A DNA stretch of 10,886 nt from Deltaproteobacteria bacterium (GCA_018644785.1 JABGPV010000176.1:1-10886); one strand, 5' to 3'; shown: positions 1 through 5,454, numbered from the stretch's first letter. Numbers and translations are program-made. The notes: a model not told the origin generated them from the sequence alone.

Positions 1-372
1 ATTTTACCCGAAAATGCGGAAGGTTACGGCAAAGGGGCCATCGTAGGGGAAAACGGCGAACGGGAGCATGCAGCCGCCATCCTACACCCCAAACTGGGAA
101 AACCCTTCAGGGATTCGGTGGGCGGCGGTAAATCCCTGATCCCATCCGCCAAGAAAGTAGGGGGCATGGGAACGGAAATCGACGTACCCACCAATTATAA
201 GGACGCCGCCTTTGTCAGAACCCACTTCGACGCCATGGCCGTTCGCATCGACGACGCCCCCATGGCTGACGAAATTGTCGTGGCCCTGGTGGTCACCGAC
301 TGCGGCAGGCCGCACCCCCGTATCGGAGGGCTCAAGATGGAGGATGCTAAAAAGGAAGATGGCCTCAGATAA
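1..372 (+). CDS. Amino acid synthesis family protein (DUF1185), C-terminal part
   Basis: The frame is open from the first base and ends at TAA 370-372, giving 123 visible residues; the N-terminus lies outside the window. The visible part carries the features I associate with the amino-acid-synthesis (AA_synth, DUF1185) family: YGKGAIVGENGE near residues 9-20, HAAAILHPKLGKP (23-35), a glycine-rich GGGKSLIPSAKK stretch (41-52), YKDAAFVRTHFD (67-78) and a final GRPHPRIGGLK (102-112). Members are small alpha/beta proteins placed near amino acid or amide metabolism genes; no enzymatic reaction is well established, so none is assigned. Codon use is GC-rich, like the metabolic genes at the other end of the window and unlike the AT-rich block after it. 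Family assignment is fairly secure, function is not. Confidence 0.82.
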   Translation: MLPENAEGYGKGAIVGENGEREHAAAILHPKLGKPFRDSVGGGKSLIPSAKKVGGMGTEIDVPTNYKDAAFVRTHFDAMAVRIDDAPMADEIVVALVVTDCGRPHPRIGGLKMEDAKKEDGLR

Positions 373-418
373 TTCGCGAGCGTTTTGCCCTCATCCCCCC
401 GTTCCCACACTTATCCCT

Positions 419-444
419 CGTTCCCACGCTCCTGCGTGGGAACG
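419..444. repeat. Hairpin repeat, CGTTCCCACGC type, copy 1
   Basis: Two perfectly complementary 11-base arms (419-429 and 434-444) enclose the loop TCCT. A partial copy of the left arm lies just before it at 400-408, and a second, diverged full copy is at 6496-6521. Two copies with the same arms and loop in 11 kb indicate a dispersed palindromic element of the REP kind. It lies 46 bases after the stop of the DUF1185 gene and a T-rich stretch follows at 452-459, so it could also stop or stabilise that transcript, but the spacing is too long for a classical terminator. Confidence 0.75.
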
Positions 445-489
445 TTATCCAAACCTTTTTTCCAGCAAATGACCCGATTCTTGTGGAAA

Positions 490-771
490 TCAGTAAAGGA
501 AGACAAAGTAGGGAGATTTAGAAAACAACTTTTCGGAGGTCGACAGTTCAGGGTTGGTAGATGACTGCCCCTTGGTAAACGTCCGGCGCCATTGTGATAT
601 AGGCTGGCTCTCCGTCATGTGACGACTCTCACTCAGGGGAGCAACTACAACATGTTGTACCTTTTACCATTCCCGGAAAAACGGTTCGAAACATTCAGAT
701 GCGGTCATACTGAGCTCATATGTCAACCTGGTAGCCGCCTGATGTATGTTATCACAGCTAAACGACCTGCA
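490..771 (-). other. Possible decayed coding sequence in the gene-free stretch 373-861
   Basis: No convincing gene is seen between 373 and 861. On the minus strand one frame is open from 771 to 490 apart from a single TAA at 664-666, about 94 codons in all. The part after that stop includes an ATG at 618 opening a 42-residue frame (MTESQPISQWRRTFTKG near its start). A different minus frame just upstream (about 768-850) reads SPDGKKRGGADAASLGELL before a TAG, which would fit a frameshifted remnant. A plus-strand frame at 619-846 (75 codons) overlaps all of this and has no better support. I recognise no family. These may be chance frames; a broken gene or mobile-element remnant is the alternative. 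Confidence 0.22.
646..659. repeat. Perfect 14-bp palindrome TACAACATGTTGTA
   Basis: Each half is the exact reverse complement of the other with no central spacer. Such a site could bind a dimeric regulator, but there is no clear promoter or gene start beside it, so its role is unknown. Confidence 0.5.
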
Positions 772-861
772 TCACCAGCAGCTCACCCAAACTTGCCGCG
801 TCAGCGCCGCCGCGCTTCTTGCCGTCTGGTGAATACTTTTGTTTAGCCAATTTCTTTCCTG

Positions 862-1416
862 TTATTCATGTTGCATGTAAAATCTTTCCACCAAGTCAAT
901 AATGAAATCTGACGGATCTTCTCCTCTTTCCTTCATAGCCAACATTTCTTTCAGGTGGGCTTTGTTTAGAAATAGAATAACTTTTTGGTCTTGAGTAAAG
1001 ACTGTATTCCTCTGTCTATGGGCTGCTTCATTTGGGGTTTTGCTGCAGACCATTATGCCAAGCCTGCCCATTGGGTTCGTTATATAGTTCCGTGTTTGAT
1101 TTACTTCTTCATGTCCAATTTCAGTGGCGTCATAATTTTTAAATTCAACCAATATCATACGGGCATTCAACTCAAGGAAAAGGTGGTGCCAGTTTTGTGA
1201 GTTAACCGTAGTGTTTGGGGTAATATTACGATTGGGGTAAATAGCGTCTCTTCTATTTACCCCTGAATATGTGCGACTCTGTAGATTTGGAGAGCTCAAA
1301 GGTGGGACAAATAGAAATGATAGAATATCTGTGCATATATTTTCAAATTGGACCCATCCCCCGCTGCCTAAGGGACAAGTATCCAATTGCAATATGAAAG
1401 CGTTTACTTGGCTCAT
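862..1416 (-). CDS. Small PD-(D/E)XK-type nuclease, partner of the TIR-nuclease
   Basis: A 184-residue protein whose ATG overlaps the stop of the TIR-nuclease gene in an ATGA, implying translational coupling and joint function. The sequence follows the restriction-endonuclease-like pattern: a helix with a conserved-looking Glu (VQFENICTDIL, E25), an Asp in RRDAIYPN (D57), then a hydrophobic strand ending in EFK (ILVEFKNY, E91 and K93). After this comes a polar helix with EEVNQTRNYI (103-111) and a strand GRLGIMVCSK (117-126), as in many Mrr/Holliday-resolvase-fold nucleases. I infer a metal-dependent DNA nuclease or a related DNA-binding partner; the specificity cannot be told. No methyltransferase is adjacent, so a classical restriction-modification role is unlikely. 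The gene is AT-rich and lies in a block that looks transferred. Confidence 0.68.
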   Translation of the reverse strand: MSQVNAFILQLDTCPLGSGGWVQFENICTDILSFLFVPPLSSPNLQSRTYSGVNRRDAIYPNRNITPNTTVNSQNWHHLFLELNARMILVEFKNYDATEIGHEEVNQTRNYITNPMGRLGIMVCSKTPNEAAHRQRNTVFTQDQKVILFLNKAHLKEMLAMKERGEDPSDFIIDLVERFYMQHE

Positions 1417-2246
1417 GGCTTTAGGAATTTGCTAATTAATTTTTTTCTTCTTGCGATGAGATTTTTTAAGACCAACCCATCAATGACTTCAATCTGAGTG
1501 TTTTCAATTTTTTGAATATCATTTAAGTATTCTTCTGCAACGGAAGTAAGAATACTGTTTGTTATCAAAAGCATTTTACTATCAGCAGGCAATATGTTGC
1601 GCTTATATTCAAAAAGTTGCTTGAGGGTGTTAATGCTAAACCGTTCATTTTTGTAAAATTTTACTTCGATAACCCATGTTTCTTTTCTGATCATTCCAAA
1701 TGGGTTTCTGGTAAAGTTTTCCGCAATAAAATCTATACCGAAATCGGGGCTGTTCTTTTCTCGCCTAATATTTATGAACCCATATTCTGTTAATAATTGG
1801 TGAATGAATTCTTCAAAGCTGTGGGGGGTGAAATCACTGAAACTTATTTGAGGGATAGTACTGATTTGACGTCTGACTTTTTCCAAACCTTTTTCAAAAT
1901 CATTGTAAAGGTGAATAATGTTGTAATATTTAAGTTGTAGAGGAACCTTACACCTTTCAATAACTACTGGAATTATAGTTATTTTTCTTTTTTGACTTTC
2001 ATCTAGAAATTTTTGCAATTCATAATCTGTATATGCCGATTGGACATATTTTTTTGACAAAAGCAGTAATACAATTTCGCTTGTTTCTACTAAATATCGC
2101 AAATTATCCAGAACATTTGATCCTGGGTCAAAGTCATAATCGCCCACTATCTTAATGTTTTCAGTAGATAGCTTCTCTGAAATTAAGTGGGCTGTTTCCC
2201 TGTCTGCGGAACAATAGGATAGAAATACTCTGTTTTTATAGTTCAT
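1413..2246 (-). CDS. TIR domain fused to Mrr-like restriction endonuclease domain
   Basis: The 277 residues hold two domains. Residues 5-130 look like a TIR domain: VFLSYCSADRETA at the start, a DFDPGSNVLDNL stretch, a strand ETSEIVLLLLSKKYVQSAY (54-72), and YELQKF with a Glu (E76) in the position of the catalytic glutamate of TIR NAD-cleaving enzymes. Residues 140-270 look like an Mrr-type PD-(D/E)XK domain: SFEEFIHQLLTEYGF (143-157), SPDFGIDFIAE with D172, then WVIEVKFYK with E194 and K196 as the E-x-K pair. In antiviral systems TIR domains either cleave NAD or make signal nucleotides, and Mrr-like domains cut DNA; joining them suggests an abortive-infection or DNA-sensing effector. The start at 2246 has only a weak A-rich ribosome site. 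The 3' end overlaps the next gene by four bases. Confidence 0.8.
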   Translation of the reverse strand: MNYKNRVFLSYCSADRETAHLISEKLSTENIKIVGDYDFDPGSNVLDNLRYLVETSEIVLLLLSKKYVQSAYTDYELQKFLDESQKRKITIIPVVIERCKVPLQLKYYNIIHLYNDFEKGLEKVRRQISTIPQISFSDFTPHSFEEFIHQLLTEYGFINIRREKNSPDFGIDFIAENFTRNPFGMIRKETWVIEVKFYKNERFSINTLKQLFEYKRNILPADSKMLLITNSILTSVAEEYLNDIQKIENTQIEVIDGLVLKNLIARRKKLISKFLKP

Positions 2247-2303
2247 TGCTTTTTTCTGTGATTGTTTTTGATCATCGATTCAAAAGATAACGAGTTATTA
2301 TAC

Positions 2304-2387
2304 GGATCTGCATATCATCACATTGGTAATGTTATCAAGTGAAAAGCGAATCGTGTCGCAATACAGGCATATTGAGAATATTCCATA
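2304..2387. repeat. Direct repeat copy A, upstream of the TIR-nuclease gene
   Basis: This stretch aligns without gaps to 3520-3603 with 10 differences in 84 positions; weaker similarity continues to about 2400. The longest identical run is the 19 bases from AGTGAAAAG to CGTGT. It ends 57 bases before the start codon of the TIR-nuclease gene; copy B ends 48 bases before the start of the TIR-like gene. In the minus-strand frame matching copy B it reads FYGIFSICLYCDTIRFSLDN and on to two TAA stops at 2296-2301, with several silent differences between copies, so it may descend from a coding sequence rather than only a control region. Confidence 0.85.
2309..2338 (-). promoter_or_regulatory. Candidate promoter and operator-like site in repeat A
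   Basis: On the minus strand TTGATA (2338-2333) is followed after 18 bases by TATGCA (2314-2309), upstream of the TIR-nuclease gene. Between them is an inverted repeat, ACATT-ACC-AATGT, that could be an operator. A perfect TATAAT also stands just outside the repeat at 2302-2297, but with no good -35 at the right distance. The layout is conserved in copy B. These are consensus matches only. Confidence 0.3.
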
Positions 2388-2422
2388 GAATTCAATTCTT
2401 CAAACATGTTGGATGTATCACA

Positions 2423-2481
2423 GTTTAACGTAAAGTTAGGCGGCGATCTTCAGCGAGTCCATCTTAAACGCTTGATTATGT
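2423..2481 (-). other. Degenerate integron attC-like element
   Basis: Read on the minus strand, 59 bases run from ACATAAT to GTTAAAC. The end fits the R' core GTTRRRY, preceded after five bases by GCCTAAC (2441-2435), the L'-spacer-R' order of attC sites. The start resembles an R'' box but lacks a clean AAC. The interior (AAGCGTTTAAG, then GGACTCGCT) looks like the left arm of known attC sites and is partly complementary to the right arm. As in gene cassettes, the stop codon of the upstream gene (2476-2478) falls in the first box. No integrase and no second attC is visible, so the call is tentative. A minus frame also reads through it (FKMDSLKIAA then TAA), so a gene-tail remnant is an alternative. 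Confidence 0.33.
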
Positions 2482-3471
2482 CTTGCAAGTTTTTATTGGT
2501 TCAATTATCCCGATTTCTTTATATTTATTATCGATATATTTTCTAAAGTCATTACGGTAATAAATTGTGATAGAATAGTCGAATTCATTGGTGGCAATAT
2601 TTTTAATCCTTTGAAGGATATCTGACTTGTCATAAAACGGTGAAATAATAAGATCGATGGTAACAGAATTAACTAAATAGCTGAAGTCTATCTTCTTCTC
2701 ATCTTCCTTACTTGATCCACTCATAAGGTCTTTATAGGTTGATGTTATATTATCAATTAGAAGCTTCGTGTGTAGGATTGCTAATTTTGGTTCTTCATAG
2801 TCAAATGTGCCGAGGAATTTATATGTTTTAAGGTTCCTGTTATCAAAAATAAAAAATCCGAGATTTGATCCAAATGCATAGAGCAATTTAAAAAAATTAA
2901 TATTTATATCAGATAATTGAAACCCACATAAGTTATAAAATGTGAAAAGCTCTGGCCCAGCTGGTTGCGCACCTGACAATTCAGTTTCAGCAGATCGTTT
3001 GATAGCATATTTTATTGTATCGGTAACCTTGGTTTTAAAATTCGAATCATTGTATTTTATCGTATCTAATGGAGAAATATTGAAGGCCAAGTCGAATTGT
3101 TCGTCTTGCAAAGGAATTATATGCTTATTCTGACTAACCATCATGCCATACTCAAAATGTACATTTGGATTTGGGTATTCATCCCCATTTGTGTCATACG
3201 AGGGATCAAGGAAAACGATACAAAAATGTGACTGTATAATTTTTGAACAAATTTTTGTGCAAAATGCAAAAGTACCAGGATCAATTCGTTTAAGAGCTAT
3301 ATGGCATTCGTATTGGTATGATTCTACTATGTCTTTAATTGTTTCGATTTTTAATGTGTACTTCTCATGCGAAGGACAGGCAACGAAGCATAATTTTGCA
3401 GATTCATACCCATATCCACAAGCAGGCATCCCGATAAAGCATTTTTCGTTTTTCCTAAGAGTATTATCCAT
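2476..3471 (-). CDS. TIR-like / nucleoside deoxyribosyltransferase-like protein, probable defence gene
   Basis: I choose ATG 3471 (331 residues) because GAAGGAG (3485-3479) stands seven bases before it; the frame extends to 3534, but those extra codons lie mostly in the repeat region and lack a ribosome site. Residues 10-155 resemble the Rossmann-like TIR-like/deoxyribosyltransferase fold: CFIGMPA (11-17), a helix ETIKDIVESYQYEC, a strand SHFCIVFLDPSYD (81-93), the motif NPNVHFEYG (101-109) with E107 where the catalytic acid of this fold usually sits, then KHIIPLQDE. Such domains cleave N-glycosidic bonds of nucleotides or NAD, or bind nucleotides. Residues 175-331 form a second region I do not recognise. 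Placement between a deaminase and a TIR-nuclease pair suggests antiviral defence; that is inference. Confidence 0.65.
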   Translation of the reverse strand: MDNTLRKNEKCFIGMPACGYGYESAKLCFVACPSHEKYTLKIETIKDIVESYQYECHIALKRIDPGTFAFCTKICSKIIQSHFCIVFLDPSYDTNGDEYPNPNVHFEYGMMVSQNKHIIPLQDEQFDLAFNISPLDTIKYNDSNFKTKVTDTIKYAIKRSAETELSGAQPAGPELFTFYNLCGFQLSDININFFKLLYAFGSNLGFFIFDNRNLKTYKFLGTFDYEEPKLAILHTKLLIDNITSTYKDLMSGSSKEDEKKIDFSYLVNSVTIDLIISPFYDKSDILQRIKNIATNEFDYSITIYYRNDFRKYIDNKYKEIGIIEPIKTCKT

Positions 3472-3478
3472 TACCAGG

Positions 3479-3485
3479 CTCCTTC
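3479..3485 (-). promoter_or_regulatory. Strong ribosome binding site fixing the TIR-like gene start
   Basis: GAAGGAG on the minus strand lies seven bases before ATG 3471. No comparable site precedes the upstream in-frame ATG at 3534, so the shorter protein is preferred. Confidence 0.7.
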
Positions 3486-3519
3486 TATTTTCATACTGAG
3501 GACATAACAGGGTTTGTAA

Positions 3520-3603
3520 GGATCTGTATATCATTACATTTGTAGTGTTATCCAGTGAAAAGCGAATCGTGTATCAATACAGATATATTGAGAATAGTCC
3601 ATA
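3520..3603. repeat. Direct repeat copy B, upstream of the TIR-like gene
   Basis: Second copy of the 84-base repeat at 2304-2387, in the same orientation and 1216 bases away; weaker similarity extends to about 3615. The two copies bracket the TIR-like gene and the attC-like site. In copy B the minus frame is interrupted by TGA at 3574-3576 exactly where copy A has TGC, and the frame then continues without a stop into the TIR-like gene. Confidence 0.85.
3525..3554 (-). promoter_or_regulatory. Candidate promoter in repeat B
   Basis: Minus-strand TGGATA (3554-3549), an 18-base spacer and TATACA (3530-3525) occupy the same place as TTGATA-18-TATGCA in copy A, about 55 bases before the chosen start of the TIR-like gene. 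Each hexamer matches the sigma-70 consensus at four of six positions. The inverted repeat between the boxes is less perfect than in copy A. Confidence 0.3.
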
Positions 3604-3759
3604 AGAATGGTTCTTGTCAAAACCTGCGTAATCTTGGTAGGGAGAAAACATATTGAGGTCAACTCCTTTTTTGTATATCATATCGATATTACAGTTATTT
3701 TTAGCGGTGACACACCTGAGAGAGATAGCAGATATAGCCGCCAGCTCTATAGTTCTACT
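3577..3759 (-). pseudogene. Open frame without a convincing start, possible coding remnant
   Basis: The stretch between the deaminase stop and the TIR-like gene start is about 330 bases. Besides repeat B it holds a minus-strand frame open for 61 codons from just after TAA 3760-3762 to TGA 3574-3576. It reads IELAAISAISLRCVTAKNN early and GVDLNMFSPYQDYAGFDKN later. The first in-frame ATG falls near the middle, with AAAAAAGGAG before a later one. The last part is shared with repeat A at amino-acid level, including silent differences, which suggests descent from a coding sequence. I do not recognise the family. A short real gene or chance openness cannot be excluded. Confidence 0.3.
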
Positions 3760-3801
3760 TTATCACATTGATCCGGTGGAGCAACGAGGTTACAACAAAT
3801 T

Positions 3802-4584
3802 CTACCGGAGTTCTTCGTGAACTCTGTAATAATTTTCTAATTCTTGCTCAAGAAAATTTTTTGCATTATTATATATGTTTTGATTTTTTCTATATTTAAC
3901 TTCATAATTGATAAACGTATTATAAGCTTTCTTATATATTTCTTTTGCTTTCTCAGTCATTAAGAACTCGTAAATAAATACTCCTGATTGTTTCTGTGCT
4001 TCATCAAGCTCTTTTCTTATAATGCAATTAGATGCTTTTGAAATTGTAACATCCGGATATGGCTTATAACCATCAGGTAATTCAGAACTATCAAGTGAAA
4101 GGCGTTCTAAAGATTTACCACCATATGGGTCGGTCTCACCATAAATAGTTTCCTTAATTTTACTAACAATCATCATACCACCACACATTGCACATGGTTC
4201 CAGTGATGCGTAAATAATATAGTCAGTCAAATCTTCACATTCATATTTTGCTAAATAACCTTGAATTAATCTACTCTCTGCATGTTGTGTTACATTATGT
4301 GTAGATGCATGTGCATTCCTATTAAACTCCAAAATTGTATCTTTTTTTGGATTAACTAATAAAGCTCCAATATTTTTTCCAACAACTCTTGATGGATCTG
4401 ATCCTTGCCATGTTTTATACAATATTGAATATGTCAAGAGCATATGTATATCATTAATCTCATCATTTTGGGTAGTATTTGTGCCAGTATCATTATTAGT
4501 ATCTGAACAATACGTGCTGCTAGCAAATATTAAAAAAATACATAAAATTAAATATTTCAATGGCTTTTGAGCGAATAGATGCAT
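3802..4584 (-). CDS. Exported zinc-dependent cytidine/deoxycytidylate deaminase-fold protein
   Basis: A 260-residue protein with both zinc-site motifs of the CMP/dCMP-TadA deaminase fold: HAE at 101-103 (H101 ligand, E103 proton shuttle) and PCAMC at 130-134 (C131 and C134 ligands). Unusually, the N-terminus looks like a Sec signal: K7 and K10, then a hydrophobic run YLILCIFLIFASS (11-23) and a polar Ser/Thr/Asn-rich linker to about residue 45. The Cys at 26 follows STY, a poor lipobox, so cleavage or a membrane anchor is likelier than a lipoprotein. Residues 205-260 are Lys/Glu/Tyr-rich and probably helical. The ribosome site AAAGGA lies about eight bases before ATG 4584. Base use is the most AT-rich in the window, suggesting transfer. 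Substrate unknown: a nucleoside salvage enzyme, toxin-like effector or surface protein are all possible. Confidence 0.75.
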   Translation of the reverse strand: MHLFAQKPLKYLILCIFLIFASSTYCSDTNNDTGTNTTQNDEINDIHMLLTYSILYKTWQGSDPSRVVGKNIGALLVNPKKDTILEFNRNAHASTHNVTQHAESRLIQGYLAKYECEDLTDYIIYASLEPCAMCGGMMIVSKIKETIYGETDPYGGKSLERLSLDSSELPDGYKPYPDVTISKASNCIIRKELDEAQKQSGVFIYEFLMTEKAKEIYKKAYNTFINYEVKYRKNQNIYNNAKNFLEQELENYYRVHEELR

Positions 4585-4743
4585 GATATTTTCCTTTCAT
4601 ATTTTTTGCTTTGTTTAAATGCAAAGGAAATCAACGCATTTTTTCAACTTCTCGATGCTAACCATAGGCCTTAACCCATCATTTCCCTTGTGATAACTTG
4701 CACAGATAAAGGCCGGAATAAGCCGGTTTGTGTCCCCGAGGTT

Positions 4744-4770
4744 TTTCCCAGGGAAAGCGGAACTGTCCCC
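4744..4770. repeat. Possible fragment of a palindromic TGTCCCC-type repeat in the gene-free stretch 4585-4894
   Basis: The 310 bases between the deaminase start and the thioesterase stop contain no gene I can support. Within them lie TGTCCCC at 4732-4738 and again at 4764-4770, with the short palindrome TTTCCC-A-GGGAAA (4744-4756) between. TGTCCCC words of this kind are common in dispersed repeats of deltaproteobacteria and cyanobacteria, so this may be a decayed element at the edge of the AT-rich block. GGTGG-CCAGT-CCACC at 4866-4880 is a short hairpin just beyond the thioesterase stop; it is followed by only four T on the plus strand and is a weak terminator candidate. Confidence 0.3.
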
Positions 4771-4894
4771 TATTTATGAGGTCAATCTTTGACTATTTGC
4801 TGGTGAGTTCCAGAAAATGTCGTATATAATAGGGAATGTTCAATATCCCACATAACTGCCTGGCTGGTGGCCAGTCCACCTTTTCATGCGGTTG

Positions 4895-5323
4895 TCATGT
4901 GCTTCTTGCCCTGTACTTCTCTTGCATCTTGCGATCGAACTTCCCCTTTTGAATAACAAAGCGTTCGTGTCGTCCGCGAGTTATAAGGTCGATTCCATCA
5001 TGGGCCTCCACCTCAAAAACCAGCCTTCTCCCATCCACCTTCACAAGTTTGACCTTGGCAGTGACTTCCAGTCCCGGCGGTGTCGCCGCAAGGTGGTTCA
5101 CATCAATGTGAGTGCCGACGGTTTGCTCTTCCGGCCAGTCAAGATGGGGGTTCAGGGCCTGAATACACGTCCATTCGATTAAGCCGACCATGTAGCCAGT
5201 GGCAAAGACGTTAGGCATTACCTTGAATTCATCTGATTCAGGGTATAGGGCTGGAACTAACTTTGATTCATCGATGCTGAACGTGAAGGTGTGCTCAATG
5301 CCGGGCTTTAGGGTGTCTTTCAT
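4895..5323 (-). CDS. Thioesterase, fluoroacetyl-CoA thioesterase (FlK)-like hotdog fold
   Basis: I start at ATG 5323, giving 142 residues, because GGAGG precedes it by six bases; an upstream in-frame ATG at 5347 has no such site. The sequence matches FlK-like single-domain hotdog thioesterases: a strand-rich start (KPGIEHTFTFSIDESK), a central helix VFATGYMVGLIEWTCIQAL whose Glu is in the usual catalytic region, then THIDVNHLAATPPGLEVTA and VFEVEAHDGIDLITRGRHER. The family hydrolyses small acyl-CoA thioesters in the cytoplasm; fluoroacetyl-CoA is the substrate of the name-giving member only and is not implied here. The enoyl-CoA hydratase gene lies 131 bases upstream on the same strand, so it may release or proofread an acyl-CoA in the same degradative pathway. 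Confidence 0.82.
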   Translation of the reverse strand: MKDTLKPGIEHTFTFSIDESKLVPALYPESDEFKVMPNVFATGYMVGLIEWTCIQALNPHLDWPEEQTVGTHIDVNHLAATPPGLEVTAKVKLVKVDGRRLVFEVEAHDGIDLITRGRHERFVIQKGKFDRKMQEKYRARST

Positions 5324-5386
5324 CTTGTTCCTCCTTCCATAGAGCAATGATTGGATTCATCCGCATAAGAAGCGGAATTTCGGTTT

Positions 5387-5434
5387 GTTACGGCTAACCA
5401 CAAGAAGCAGCTTTTCACTCTTGTAGCCCGTAAC
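5387..5434. other. Long imperfect inverted repeat between hydratase and thioesterase genes
   Basis: GTTACGGCTAACCACAAG (5387-5404) pairs with CTTGTAGCCCGTAAC (5420-5434) around a 15-base loop, with small bulges. A second short hairpin, TCCGC-ATAAGAA-GCGGA, follows at 5360-5376. Neither has a T-run in the direction of transcription, so they look more like RNA processing, stabilising or attenuating structures, or a palindromic repeat, than a classical terminator. Confidence 0.5.
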
Positions 5435-5454
5435 CTACTTTGGCCCTCTCCAGA

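Noticed and set aside
619..846. Plus-strand 75-residue protein
   Set aside because: No recognisable motif, no good ribosome site, and the opposite strand has competing open frames over the same bases.
862..2246. Classical restriction-modification system
   Set aside because: No DNA methyltransferase is present in the window, and the TIR fusion points to an abortive or signalling type of defence instead.
3472..3534. N-terminal extension of the TIR-like protein by 21 residues to ATG 3534
   Set aside because: The extension overlaps the repeat, has no ribosome site, and a strong GAAGGAG stands at the right distance from ATG 3471.
3574..3576. Selenocysteine codon linking the 61-codon frame to the TIR-like protein
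   Set aside because: The upstream frame has no convincing start, copy A of the repeat ends in two TAA stops soon after, and I cannot see a clear SECIS hairpin; decay of a repeated coding fragment is simpler.
3774..3809. Terminator of the deaminase gene formed by CCGGTGGA and TCTACCGG
   Set aside because: The arms pair at seven of eight positions, but the loop is 20 bases long, one arm overlaps the stop codon, and no T-run follows on the minus strand.
862..4584. Thoeris, CBASS or retron locus
   Set aside because: No ThsA-like SIR2/SLOG protein, no cyclic-nucleotide synthase, no reverse transcriptase and no retron-like non-coding RNA are visible.
4787..4830. Plus-strand promoter with TATAAT at 4825-4830
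   Set aside because: No -35 box stands at a workable distance (TTGACT is 30 bases away) and no plus-strand gene follows.
4866..4884. Intrinsic terminator GGTGG-CCAGT-CCACC-TTTT
   Set aside because: The stem is only five base pairs and its T-run serves the plus strand, where no gene ends; it is kept only as a weak hairpin.
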